DNA from: Microstegium vimineum
Lineage: Eukaryota > Streptophyta > Magnoliopsida > Poales > Poaceae
Assembly (NCBI GenBank): GCA_022036555.1
Contig: CM039130.1
Coordinates: forward strand, 3,606,897-3,670,896
Direction: 5' to 3'
Length of the DNA: 64,000 bases
A model generated the notes under the pieces. It worked only from the letters and a program-made list of their open reading frames with translations. It ran no database searches and was not told the DNA's origin. Positions 22,935 to 34,550 of this stretch are shown here, one piece after another. The number at the start of each line of letters is the position of its first letter. Within the stretch, counting starts at the first letter, position 1. The translations under genes and the position numbers were made by a program.

Positions 22935-24060
22935 TTAGGGATAGAAACGACGTAGCTGTTCGATGTTCCACGCGTTGGTGAAGATCTCGCCCTTTTCGTT
23001 CTTCAGCTTGTAAGTGCCAGGCTTCAACACCTCCGCCACGATGAAGGGTCCCTCCCAAGGTGGCGTCAGCTTGTGACGACCCTTGTTGCTTTGTCGATGG
23101 CGCAGAACGAGGTCGCCGACGTCGAGGTCCCTTTTGCGCACGTTTTTGTCGTGGTAGCACTGCAGCGTCTGCTGGTACTTTGCCAACTTGAAGAGGGCCA
23201 CGTCTCGGTCTTCCTCGAGCTGGTCGAGGGAGTCCTCTCGGGCTGCTGTGTTGGCTTGCTCTCTGTAGGCTTTCAGTCGAGGGGATCCGTGCTCGAGCTC
23301 TGTGGGGAGGACGGCCTCGGACCCATAGACCAAGAAGAATGGAGAGAACCCCGTGGCCCGACTTGGTGTCATTCGGAGACTCCATAGCACAGCGGGCAGC
23401 TCATCGACCCATCTCCTGCCATGTCTGTTCAGCCGATCGAAGATCCTTGGCTTGAGGCCCTGCAAAACCATACCATTGGCGCGCTCGACCTGGCCGTTAG
23501 TTCGAGGGTGGGCGACTGCAGACCAATTCACCCTGATGTGGTGATGGTCACAGAAGTCCAGGAACTTTTGGCCTGTGAATTGCGTGTCGTTGTCGTTGAT
23601 GATGACGTTGGGGACCCCGTAGTGGTGGATGATGTCGGTAAAGAATAGCACGGCTTGTCGAGATTGGATGTTGGCGATGGGTCGAGCCTCGATCCACTTC
23701 GAGAACTTGTCTATAGCCACGAGGAGGTGGGTGTGGCCACCCTTGGTTCTTTTCAGGGGGCCGACCATGTCGAGCCCCCATACTACGAACGGCCAGGTTA
23801 TAGGTATCATCTGAAGAGCTTGGGTGGGTAGGTGGGTCTGCCTGGGCGGGTAGGTGGGTCTGCCTGGCGTAGAATTGGCATCCCTTGCAAGATCGGATGA
23901 GTTTGGTAGCATCCGCGATGGCTGTCGGCCAGTAGAAGCCTTGTCGGAAGGCGCTTCCTACCAGCGTTCTTGGCGCCGCATGGTGGCCACAAGCCCCCGA
24001 GTGTAGATCCTTCAGCAATGCCCTCCCCTCCTCGAGGGTGAGGCAGCGTTGAAGTACCCT
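22935..24060 (-). pseudogene. Element A integrase
   Basis: The N-terminal zinc region (HSGACGHHAAP, then SCKGCQFYA, near 24000-23870) is followed by a DDE core: Asp in WGLDMVGPLKRTKGGH, Asp in INDNDTQFTG, Glu in NGQVERANG (residues about 50-170 of the long frame), and a C-terminal domain with LTPPWEGPFIV, ending LRRFYP. Integrase inserts the cDNA into the genome. A 22-bp tandem duplication at 23826-23867 throws the zinc region and core into different frames. The DND in the second Asp motif differs from the usual DNG. It is followed on the plus strand by the 3' end of the antisense gene. Confidence 0.85.
23826..23867. repeat. 22-bp tandem duplication in integrase
   Basis: GGGTAGGTGGGTCTGCCTGG occurs at 23826-23845 and again at 23848-23867, period 22. 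As 22 is not a multiple of three, the extra copy shifts the integrase frame. Confidence 0.85.
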
Positions 24061-24745
24061 GGAAGGGATACGTCAATACAGCTCGCGGCCATCCCCGTAC
24101 AAGACGTAGGTTTTGGCACGTCACGCTACACGACGGGCCTCCGTGCGGTCCTCTGGGAGTTCGCCCCGTGTCAGGTACTCGAGGTAGGGTGCGCGCCAAT
24201 CCATCGGAGGGGTTGGCGCTGTGGCAGCTCCGTCGATCTCCATGACCTCTTCCCCGCTCGAGGGGGGATCGGTCGAGGGGGGTGGATCGACCCCTTGCTC
24301 GAGGGCGGGAGCCCCCGAGTCTAGGTCGACGGATGGCTTGTGAAGATCCCTCGAGAAGATGTCAGGAGGAACCGTACCTCGAGTAGACACGATTTTGGCC
24401 AGCTCGTCGGCAACTTCGTTGTACCGACGGGCGACATGGTTGAGCTCGAGGCCGTAGAATTTATCCTTGAGTTTTTGGACCTCCTTGCAGTAGGCTTCCA
24501 TCTTGGGGTCGTGGCAGCTCGAATCTTTCATCACTTGGTCGATCACCAACTGAGAGTCCCCCCGCACATCGAGGCATCGAACTCCGAGCTCGATGACGAT
24601 GCGCAGGCCGTTAACGAGGGCCTCGTACTCGGCGACGTTGTTGGAGGCGGGGAAGTGGAGGCGGATGACATAGCGCATGTGGACCCCTGAGGGTGATATG
24701 AATAGCAATCCGGCGCCTGCCCCGTCTTCATCAACGATCCGTCGA
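24061..24745 (-). pseudogene. Element A second (archaeal-type) RNase H
   Basis: The first motif YFDGS is read at the end of the RT frame (near 24745). After a frame change near 24720-24725 the domain continues with GAGLLFISPSGVHMRY, NNVAEYEALVNGL (Glu), VRGDSQLVIDQV (Asp) and RRYNEVADELAK (Asp), the usual order of the extra RNase H of Tat elements. A linker rich in Pro/Asp follows toward integrase. In this lineage the extra domain is thought to replace the decayed first RNase H. The frameshift separates motif 1 from the rest. Confidence 0.85.
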
Positions 24746-26153
24746 AGTACATGGTCCAGAGCTCGGTCAGAACCTGCGCTGGGGGTAGTTGGGTGTCGGT
24801 CCATTCTGCAACGAAATCTGCCAATACCTGAGACTTGATGGCCTTCCGAGAGGCGTAGGAGAGGGTTTCCCCCATGAGCTCGACCGACCACTTGGTGATT
24901 CTTCCAGATGCCTCCCGGTTCTGGATTATCTCCCCGAGGGGGAAGGATGAGACCACAGTAACCGGGTGGCCTAGAAAATAGTGCTGGAGCTTGCGCCGAG
25001 TGAGGACGATCGCGTACAACAGCTTCTGGATGTGGGGGTATCTCGTCTTGGTCTCGGAGAGTACCTCGCTCATGAAGTAGATGGGCCTCTGAACCGGCAG
25101 GGCGTGTCCTTCTTCCGCCCTCTCGACCACTACGGCAGCGCTGACTACCTGGGTAGTCGCTGCGACATAGAGCAAGAGGGGCTCGGCCGGACTCGGGGGT
25201 ACCAAGACTGGCGACGAGGTGAGCAAGGCTTTAAGCTTCAAGAGTGATTCCTCGGCCTCGGCGGTCCACGCGAAGTGCTCTGTCTTCTTCAGGAGGCGGT
25301 AAAGGGGTAGTGCCTTTTCTCCGAGCCTCGAGATGAATCGGCTAAGGGCGGCGAGGCACCCCGTGACCCTTTTGACACTCTTGAGGTCGTTGATTGGGCC
25401 CATCCTTGTGATTGCGGTTACCTTCTCAGGATTGGCCTCGATCCCGCGTTGGGAAACTATGTACCCCAAGAGCATGCCTTGAGGGACCCCAAAGACACAC
25501 TTCTCAGGGTTTAGTTTTATGCGATTTGCCCGGAGGCACCCAAACGGGATCTCGAGGTCTTCGACCAGGTTTCTGACTGTCTTGGACTTGACCACGATGT
25601 CGTCGACATAGGCCTCGACGGTCGGCCTTATGTGTTTCCCGAAGACGTGGAGCATGCATCGCTGGTAGGTGGCCCCGGCGTTTCGCAAACCGAAGGGCAT
25701 GGTGAGGTAGCAAAACATGCCAAAGGGGGTGATGAAGGAAGTCGCGAGCTGATCGGACTCCTTCATCTTTATTTGGTGGTAGCCGGAATATGCGTCAAGG
25801 AAGCAGAGGGTTTCACATCCTGCAGTGGAATCTACTATTTGATCGATGCGTGGTAGTGGGAAAGGAACCTTGGGACAGGCTTTATTTAAACTGGTGTAGT
25901 CTACACACATCATATCCTTCCCATTCTTTTTCTTAACAAGTACGGGGTTAGCTAGCCACTCGGGATGGTGTACCTCCTTGATGAATCCGGCCTTCAAAAG
26001 CTTATCGACCTCCTCCCCGATGATCCTGCGCTTCTTCTCGTCGAAGCAGCGCAGACGTTGCTTCACCGGTTTGGACCCGGCTCGGATGTCCAAGGAGTGC
26101 TCGGCGACCTCCCTCGGAATGCCCGGCATATCCGAGGGACTCCATGCAAACAT
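24746..26153 (-). pseudogene. Element A reverse transcriptase and first RNase H
   Basis: RT signatures in order are EWLANPVLVKKKNG, CVDYTSLNKACPK, FLDAYSGYHQI, the catalytic AYVDDIVVKS and LGYIVSQRGIEANP, followed by the thumb region. The first RNase H follows, but its first catalytic Asp site reads LLYVAATTQVVSAAVVVE, so the usual DAS motif is missing. The N-terminal edge is a deletion junction near 26150-26160: the frame enters RT at MFAWSPSDMPGIPREV directly from gag, with no protease between. RT copies the element RNA into DNA in virus-like particles. Confidence 0.9.
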
Positions 26154-28606
26154 GTCGGCATGTAGCAGTCGTGGATTTCGGGGAAGCCCCCTTTCTTGGC
26201 ATCGCCCTTGACGTGGAGGTCGCAGGGTGGGTATTCCCTGCCGTCGTCTCTCTTCAAGCCGGGAGGGATGAAGTGCTTTCGAAGCATGCGACAGTCGTCG
26301 AGACGGTGGTTGGCCGGTCCCGTATGATAGGGACAGGGCTCCTTCAGCATCTTATCGAAGACGCCCTCGTCGGGAGGGCCCCTCGAGGCTTCTTCTTGTC
26401 TGCTGCAGCGACAAGGTCATTGGGCTCGACGTCGGGCTCAACGTGGCGTCAGCCCAGTTGGTTCTTCTTCTTCTTATTCTTCCTGCCGCCGTTGCCGTTG
26501 TTGTTCCTTCTGGGCCCATTGTTCTTCTTGGGGTCGTTGTCCGAGCCCCCAGGCTTGTCCGCCTTGCCCTTCCCCTTGTCTGGAGGTATCTGGAAGAACG
26601 CGCCAACGGCTTCTTCGCTAGCTGCGTAGTTGGCGATGATGTCCATGAGCTCGTTGGCGGTCTTGGGGGTGTTTCGCCCCAGCTCCCGCACCAACTCCTG
26701 GTAGGTCGTTCCAGCGATGAACGCCTTGATGACCTCGTGGTCGGAGATGTGGGTTAGCGTGGTACGCCGCCTCGAGAACCGGCGGGTGAAGGCACGGAGG
26801 GTCTCCCCTGGCTTCTGCTTGCAACTGCGGAGATCCCAGGGGTTGCCCGGCTGCTCGTAGGTGCCTTTGAAGTTTCCCTCGAAGATCCTGACCAGGTCGG
26901 GCCAGTCTTGGATCAAGTCCGGAGGTAGCTCCTCGAGCCATCTACGAGCGGTGTCGGAGAGGAACAGTGGGAGTTGCCGAATGATGACGTGATCATTGTC
27001 GGCTCCCCCCAGCTGACACGCCAGCCTGAAGTTGGCTTGCTAGAGCTCTGGCTTGGTCTTGCCGTTGTACTTGACCAGGCTGGTGGGTGGACGGAAACAG
27101 ACGGGCAGGGGGGTCCGCCGGATGGTTCTGCCGAAGACTCAGGGCCCCGGTGGCTCCGGAGACCGACATCGGTTTTCGTCGTTGTCGTAGCGCCCACCTC
27201 GGTGAGCGTTGTAGCCTCGAGCCTCGGCGTCGCCATACCGGCGTCGATTGTTTACCCGTGGGGGTCGATCATCGACGAGGCGTTCCCGAACCGGTCGTCG
27301 TTCGACTTGGCCATAGGGTGCTTTGTCCTGGTGGACGGATACCTCTCGATTCTGTCGAGGGGGTACTTCCTGATGCTCGGAGGCAGTCCCTCGACGCCCC
27401 GAGGCCGAGCTTTCCGCCTGCTGCACGGCCGCAGTTTGGAGAAGCCCCTGGATCTCGTTTCTGATACACCGTGCTTGGGGGGTCGATGGCGCTGGCATGT
27501 CGCGGAGCAGCATTGCGGCCGCTATGACATTCTGGCTGGCATGGTTGTAGACTCGGGGTTCGTTCGCCCCCTCCTCGATGATTTGCCGGTGGACTTCCCG
27601 GGCCCTCTCGCGAGCTCCTCCACCCTGTGGGCGCCCTCGATCTCGCTCGAGGGCGTGCTCAAGTTGCTGAAGTCGCACGCGCTCCTCTTCAAGCTTACTG
27701 AGCAACTCTCGGACTTGCGTGATCTGGACGTCTGGGTGTGGGTCAGCTCGGTTAGGACTCGGGGGGTTGGCATCTCGTGCTGGTGTAGCGTTGCCCCCCT
27801 GTTCCTTCTTCTGTGGCCGCGGTGTCGTCGACGTCGTCCTGAGGGTCGGCCTGCTCGTCGAGGTGGAAGCATTCCTGGGTGGGGTCATAACCCTCATCGG
27901 GAGAGTCCGAGTCGGGGTCGGCATGGTAGAAGTGGGGGAAAGATCCCCTGCGCTCCTCGGCCAGGCGTCGCCGCAACGTGCCCCATGTCCGAGCTTGTCT
28001 TAGCTCTGGGTGCTCGCCCGGTGGAGAAGTGGTGACGGGGTTGGTCGTCGCACGCGGCGGGGTCCCTGGAGACCCGCAACGCGTCAATAACTGTAATTCT
28101 GCAAGGGCAGAACAAAGTCTTGCACTGTTGTGGAGCCCGTATGGAAACGGGTTACACGGTGGCGGTAGAGTCGAGTGTGTCGGAGAGGCCACGGGGACCT
28201 CCTGGGGTAACGATGAGGCAGGGTCAAAGTCACGCTCAGAGAGGTGCCTGCCCCCGACCCGCATGCATGCGTCAAATAGGCCCCCGAGAGGGGGGGCTGT
28301 GTCGCCAGCTGGGGCCGGGGAAACGGCATCCGGCATCTCGGGATCCGCACGGTGATGAGCGCGTCGGAGTCGCTCGCGCCTCCTCCTGATCGTAGGCCAG
28401 AGGCGCAAGCGGAGGGACCGTCGCCTGATCCTTGCTGGCCCCGGCGTACCGGAGCCGCTGCTGTCCAGGCCACGAGCAAAGGGAAAGACTATGTAGTGGC
28501 CCTGGCCCGTGGATATGAACCCTAGACTGCCGAACCAGACGACGGCGGTCAATGGAAGTGATGGGATCGTGGAATCCATCTGAGAAAGTTCGGAGTTGAT
28601 CGACAC
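26154..28606 (-). pseudogene. Element A gag
   Basis: A start is possible at the ATG ending at 28606, just inside the primer-binding site. The N-terminal part is low-complexity and Pro/Arg-rich; next comes a helical segment (LLSKLEEERVRLQQLEHALE, near 27700) and the gag core (WPDLVRIFEGNFKGTYEQPG, ELVRELGRN, near 26910-26650), then a Lys/Asn-rich basic tail. A Cys/His segment, CPYHTGPANHRLDDCRMLRK, lies near 26330. Breaks: stop at 27040-27042, frame changes near 27800 and 27140, and a stop near 26449. Gag forms the particle coat. The C-terminal end runs into the deletion that removed protease. Confidence 0.8.
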
Positions 28607-28611
28607 GCAAT

Positions 28612-28632
28612 TCCCCCTACCTGGCGTGCCAA
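28612..28632 (-). promoter_or_regulatory. Element A primer-binding site
   Basis: On the minus strand TGGCACGCCAGGTAGGGGGA starts two bases inside the LTR edge at 28634. The position and TGG start fit a tRNA primer-binding site; the tRNA was not identified. Confidence 0.65.
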
Positions 28633-28633
28633 C

Positions 28634-28665
28634 TATCGGTGTTATGACCCCGGGGTCAAGACCAC
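28634..28665 (-). repeat. Element A right LTR, inner piece
   Basis: TATCGGTGTTATGACC continues as in the left LTR at 14448, with TG changed to TA at the terminus. It is cut by element B after ACCAC at 28661-28665. Confidence 0.9.
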
Positions 28666-31600
28666 TGTGACACCCTGTGTCAAGCTTGCATTAGGATCAT
28701 CATTAGCCACTAAGCACATCATTTCATTGCATTCATGTTTGCATATGCTATCATTTCATGTGTGTGTTTATATGCTTTGAAACTAGAATTGAATAGGTGT
28801 TTTGTGCTTAATCTTGTGTTTAACCTGTTTAGTTAAACCTTGCTTTGCTTAGATTAAAAGTGTGGTTTGTTTATGTTCAGTTACCCTGCTTAGTTTTATC
28901 AAATAAAAGAAAATGGAGAAGGAAATCAGAATCGAGACAGGTCGAGCACCACCCCTCGACCTCGACCCCCGCTCGATAGAAAAGTGACGGACTGAGGGTC
29001 CGAGCGAACGACCCCGAGCCAGAGGCTCGACCGACCCAGAGGCTCGACCGAGCCCGAGGCTCGATCAGCTAGTCTATCGACGCCCCCTCGCCCTCGACCT
29101 CTACCCTCGACCTCTACCCCTCGACTTCGAACCCTCAAAGTTACGGACTGAGGCTTGGGACGAACGACCCCGCACGGAAGGTTCGACCGAGTCGGAGGCT
29201 CGATCAGCCGATCGACCCTACCCTCGATATCGACCCCCTCCCGCGCGCCCGACCGCACGCATGTGCCTCGCACGCTCGCGCGCACTCACCTGACCGCGGT
29301 TGAGCCGTACGTCGGAGTCATCCGCCGCGTGGCCGACGATGCCTGACCGCCGAAGTGGAACACGCCATCGCCGCCGCTTCGGCTCTGCGCCGACATCGCT
29401 GTCGCCGCTCGCGCTGTCTCACTCAAATCTGAATTAACGGCGCTAGGACCAAGTTGGCACCGCTTTTCCGCCGCTGCCGTCCTGCTTTGCCACCGCAGAC
29501 CTGCCAGCCGCCCTGCCGCGCGCCGCGCCGTCGTTTCGCAATAACGCCGCCGCAGTCCCGCGTCCGATCAGCGCCCCGCCTTGTCACTTTCGCAATCAAG
29601 CGCGAATCCGCGCTAACGGCGCGTCGACCAAGTCGTGATCCGCTCTGCGCCGCTCGCCGCAAGCACGCCAGCGCCGCTGCCACCGCCGCCCATCGCGTCA
29701 CGTCCCCTCTAGCAGCGCCGGTCGGCCATGACCAAGCAAAGAGGAGCGCCTATACCTCCACCACTTCCCGCACTCGTTCGCACTCATCCGCACTCGCGCA
29801 ATCGCTCGCAGTTCTCTGTTCTTCGTTGCGCCGAGAGCTCCAAGCACCGCCAGCACTTTCTTCTCAAATCCACTACCACCCAAGCTTCTTTGCTCAATCC
29901 CTCTCCTTCTAGCTTTCGCCTTTACCCCGCACCCACGCTGCTCGCCTCCGTTTCACCAGCCGTGGACTCCAGTCACCGAAACGTTCTCACCATTCTTCGA
30001 CTCCGAGTCGCCACCGCACTGATCAACCAGCGTTCACCGTTCGCCGTCTCGTCTCCGATGCCTCCATCTTCGTGGAAGCTTCGTCGGAGTTAACCGAGGT
30101 GAGAATGCCGTTCCTCTAGCTTCAGTTCGATCCATGTCGTCACAGCACCGTTGGTCGTGCACCAATGCCGCCGCCGCGGAGCTTGAACGTGGACAGGTTT
30201 CCACAGAGCCTCTCTGGCTCAGCTAGCCCTCGAGCCGCACTCACCACATCACCATGATGCTCACGCACCACGGCACCGAGCTTCGCATCGCCGGTGATCA
30301 CTTCACCGTGTAGCACAGCCGTGTTGCACCACCATCGCACACCGTCGACCCCTCTTCACGGTCGCGTCAGTTCAACCAACACCACCCGTGGATGCGCGTA
30401 AGTCATCCCGAGCCTAGCACAACCAACCCCACCACTGAAGACTTCACCATCGGTAAGAACACATTGATCAGCACCGTTCTCTGTTTCCGATCGACGATCG
30501 CTGGACCTTGAGTAATCGAGGGTCACGCCCGTCAGTTGCCTCGAGTGCCTCTGCGTGCCTCGAGCCCGTGTCCGAAATGATTTCCTATCTTCGTTTTCAT
30601 TGTATGCCAAGCTTGTTTGTTATATCTAGAGTTTGGTAAAATCTTGTGGTTAGTTTCTGTATGCCTTGATCTGTCTGTAGTTTTATATATGTTTCTAAGT
30701 TATAGCCTGTTTTATCCTGTTAGCTAGTAGCTCTAGCCTAGTAGCTTTGTGGTAGTTCTTTTGGGTGTATGCTTAGAATCTCTGTTTGTGTGTTAAATCT
30801 TGTTCAAGCATCGTCCCTGCACCATTCAGTTATTCATTTATGCATTGCAATCATTTAGGATCCGTGGAGGAACATCAGGAGCCCACAGAGACCGCAGTCC
30901 AGGAGGTACAGGAGCTGTACGAGGAGTACCACGAGCTCAACACTAACGTTCCTGAGTGCCCTGACCACCAACCCTCCACCTTCCCTCAAGGCAAGCCCCA
31001 GAGCATTCTTAAGCCTCCCAGTATTTACAATTTAATCTACTTGAGTATTTTATACTGTGATGCATTAGGTGATAGGAGTTGTTTGAATCCCAAATTGATG
31101 CATTACCTTCCTTGATTTTTGTTTTACCTACCTTGTTACCCTGTTAATAAGAAGTAAAAGCAATCGCTTAGCATGCTTAGAAATAACGGTTACCTCTCTT
31201 TTTATGTTTCGTATTATCCCTTGGGGGTAATACTATCACGATTGGCTATATTCGCTATCGTGGAAAGAACCTATGGTAGTAATGAAATACGGTCAACTGC
31301 AAGCCAAGTACACCAAGTGGTTGAGACTTGGGGGCAGTCCGTCCATTGGATCGTGTAGGTTTGTACATGATGGTGGCCCTCTTACATCTTTGAATGCGCC
31401 CTTTCACATAGGGGCCGTTGTGAGTATCGACCCCGAAGCCGAGTAAACCCTGTTCGGGCCGGAGCTCAATCTGCTGTGAGCACCCTCTAGACTGTAGATA
31501 TGATCTACCCCGTGGTGGCCATCTATTTTCTACAATTGGGTGGACCAATGCGAGCCCGCGTCGGTTACCACCTGGACTTTGTTGAGCGGTAACCTAATGC

Positions 31601-32463
31601 TGACCCGACGGGGAAAGTATGGGCGTGTGTTAAAGGTAATCTTACCAGCTGGTGTATATCGATTCGAATTGCCGCCCCCACTGGATATGGGGGATTATGC
31701 TGAGCTTCACCACGGTACAACTCCATGTGACATCGTAATGGTTCTACTAAAAATACTGATGAAGGAACTGGAAATATGTTATTATATTGTTTGAGTAGAT
31801 CAAGTGTGTGCTCTAGTATAGATGCAATAACCTAGAGATAATTAGTAGGATAAAAGATGACTGCTCACCGCATCATTAAAATGAACTCTTTCAAATTTAA
31901 GCATTTCCGCAAAGTAAAGCTTACCCAACTCCAGATACAGCCATGCATACCCTTGGAGTCTTTATTTTCAGTTAGATGGGTAAGTCTAGCTGAGTACATT
32001 CCCGTACTCAGGGTTTATCCCGTTTGTTGCAGATGGCCAAGTATACATCGGCTATTGTAAGCACTGTCTCTATCCTGTTGAAAGAGAAGAGGAGTAGGCC
32101 TTGGGCAAGGTCTTCTACAAGCTCATCTTTTGCTGTTGTCGGACCCGACGTTGTGGGCACCCCTGTCTTTTAAAACTTCCAAGTTCAGTTTCAAACAATG
32201 GTTTATTTGGCCATAGGTGTTGTGGCGTAAGTACTAGTTTTATTTGGAACAAAGTGTTGTAATAACCTTATTTCATACTTATTCTCGGTTGAATTGTGGC
32301 TCGTTTGAATGTGTATCCCTGAATGTACGCGATCTTGAGTTGATGTTAGAAATCCTTCGAGATTTCCGGACTACCGGGATTATATGGGCTCAAGTGTTTT
32401 AAGTGGTAGTTAAGTCAGCTACTTTAGCACTTGATCTCTTATAATTTGGGCGGTTCCGTCACA
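28666..32463 (+). repeat. Element B 5' LTR
   Basis: Runs from TGTGACACCC to CCGTCACA. It includes a CTCGACC-rich stretch (28950-29230), a GC-rich block resembling 5' leader sequence (29230-30590) and an AT-richer 3' part. Open frames inside are not conserved as proteins between the two LTRs. Confidence 0.95.
28980..29230 (+). repeat. CTCGA-rich repeats in B 5' LTR
   Basis: Repeated words are AGAGGCTCGACCGA, GAGGCTCGATCAGC and CCTCGACCTCTACC. Two units carry a GACGGACTGAGG...CGAACGACCCC pattern near 28987 and 29145. The same block occurs in the other LTR at 39316-39566. Confidence 0.7.
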
Positions 32464-32465
32464 GC

Positions 32466-32477
32466 TGGTATTAGAGC
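32466..32477 (+). promoter_or_regulatory. Element B primer-binding site (initiator Met tRNA type)
   Basis: TGGTATTAGAGC starts two bases after the LTR end at 32463. It differs by one base from the usual plant TGGTATCAGAGC site. Confidence 0.9.
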
Positions 32478-33207
32478 ATGGTTCAGGTATCCTCATTCGT
32501 TTGAGCAACTTTTCAACAAAACGAGTATTTCCAAAACTATTTTTATAAACTACTTTCGAAACTTGGGTGCCAGAGTCTAGTCCTTAAGCCCTATACTAGG
32601 AAATCAGGTGGCTTAGTTATACTAACTTGGTTCCGGGTTTTGCTCATGCTGGATCTTTGTAATTTGCCGGGATATCATTCTTGGGAAGGATGATACTAGG
32701 TTCGAAAACTTGCATTAAAATTATTTGTGAGATGTGAGAGTAGACCTTCCAACCGTTGGTCAAGGGAAGTGATATCTTGTTACTTAAGGATATGCGAGCT
32801 TTCACGCAGACATATCTAAGAAGTATGAAATGCTGGGTGGGTTTTCCGAGCTTGGGGTATAAGGTTTTGGTATCTAACTGGTATGTACTTGGTGCATATC
32901 AGGAAGTGCCCGGTGATTTTTCTGCATTGAGTTTTGTTCTTTTGGGTTGAAATGAATTTTCTGCAGGTACACTAACTACGCAACCGTGTAGAACGAATAA
33001 CTACGTAATGAGAGATCGTCTTGCCACCGACTAGAACGTTAGGACTTACGAGTCATTCTAGTTGAGTGAGAACGTAGTTACGATCATGCATCATGTTTAT
33101 ATTTTTGTATCATGTCATCCCTCCCCTTAAATTGTAATCATCCCCTTTTGATAAAAATGACCAACTTAATATCTGTCTCACGAGAGTCGAAACCCCTTTT
33201 TCTTCAG

Positions 33208-34242
33208 ATGCCTCGTACCCGTCTGACCGCCAGGAAAGCAACCGGAGGAGCAGGAGTCCCTCGCCACCCTTTGGCAAGGAAGATGACCAGGGGAAAGTTT
33301 TTGACGTACTTTGGGCTGCCAACTATCCTTTGGCGAGTTTTGCACGCCATTGGGTATTCTGAGGGCAGTGAACCCAAGTACTCTTGGCAGAAGCAGCAGT
33401 ATGGCCAAGATTCTTTGGTCTAGGTTGAGATCAGAGTAAAAGCTTTGGAAGGAAGGCCCGACTGGTCAGGCTGGACGATCGTTACCAAGGGAGCTTGTGC
33501 TAAAGATGGAGCCAACAGGGCAGCATACCTGGTGCTAAAGGACATCATCGCTCGTTTTCCCGCAGATCTGGCAGACGCATGGCCAGGAGTGTTCCCACGT
33601 GGATCAGCTTTTCCTGTGGATTGGATGCAGACTGAGGAGACAGCTCTGACAGGAGGCGAAGAGGAGCTTTTCTTTTGTGAGACCCCAGCCATGGGTGCCA
33701 CAGGAGCTCTTCTTGGCACTTGTGAGAGTTTGGAGCGCAGTCTGGCGGATGTTGCAGAAATCCACAACGCCACGATGGAAAGCAAGCGTCAGTTGCAGCA
33801 AGAGTTCGAGACAGCAGTCGAGACCCTTCAGGCAGAGTTAGCTCAGATAACTCTGGAACGCAATCAAGCTCAGGCTAAGTTGGAGGAGGAGATCACTGCT
33901 CGTGTGGTCAGTGAGCAGTTGCTTCTCGATGCCACCAACTCCAGGAATGAAGCATGGACCGAGTCAGAAGACCTACAGGCTAGAGTTGCAGAGTTGGAGG
34001 GAAACCTCAATGGACAGCAGGAGTACATCAATAACCTGCACGAGGCTTTCCACGCCCTCCATCAGCAGCAGGCAGCAGCAGCAGCTAAAGCCGCCGAAGC
34101 ACCTGTACCTGAGGAGCCAGAGCCACAGGATGGAGTGATCCTTGGTCCTGACTCACCGAATGAGGACTTCGCCGATGAGCCCTTCTACGACGACAACCTC
34201 GACGACAACATCGGAGAGCACGACTACTCCGACGTTTACTGA
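33208..34242 (+). pseudogene. Element B extra ORF before gag: histone H3-tail-like N-terminus and coiled coil
   Basis: The ATG at 33208 follows a TTTTTCTTCAG tract that looks like a splice acceptor. The first residues read (M)PRTRLTARKATGG, close to the histone H3 N-terminus ARTKQTARKSTGG, and then PRH-PLARK matches the PRKQLATK segment after one inserted residue. A segment LPTILWRVLHAIGYSEG follows, then an in-frame stop at 33421-33423. The same frame continues to 34242 with a globular region (WSGWTIVTKGACAKDG), a long coiled coil (about 33730-34080) and an acidic tail ending EHDYSDVY. An ORF at this position is not part of the core gag-pol set and its role is unknown. The start was chosen for the acceptor-like context and H3 similarity. 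Confidence 0.65.
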
Positions 34243-34550
34243 GCGCTAGATTAGGAGTTGATCTTCCGCGCAAGGAGCTTTTGTATCTTGATGTTGTTTA
34301 AGGCTCTGTTTAATTTGGATCTTCATGATGTGTAAGCCGAATATGGAATTTAAGTCCAGGCGTTGTTCTGGCGACGAAATTGGAATGTTATTTGTATGTT
34401 TATGATGAGCAATTAATTCTGTGATGTTATGTGGAAAGATGAATAACTATATCTGGTCGTGTGCTTAATGTTACATTTTGTACAGCACGGTATTTATTCA
34501 TTGATTCAATATAGCATCACCTAATTGTTGCTTGTTAATGGGCTATACAG

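Noticed and set aside
26974..28355. Plus-strand ORFs of 353 and 125 codons opposite gag of element A
   Set aside because: The minus frames carry gag motifs; the plus frames are low-complexity complements.
28926..29285. Minus-strand Arg/Gly-rich ORF in the LTR of B (also 39292-39621)
   Set aside because: Produced by the CTCGA-rich repeats; no start context or domain.
30786..31115. A 109-codon ORF present in both LTRs of element B (also 41122-41451)
   Set aside because: The copies differ mostly at amino-acid-changing sites (E/K, N/D, V/L, P/S, Q/R, S/N), so there is no sign of selection for a protein; it is LTR leader sequence that happens to be open.
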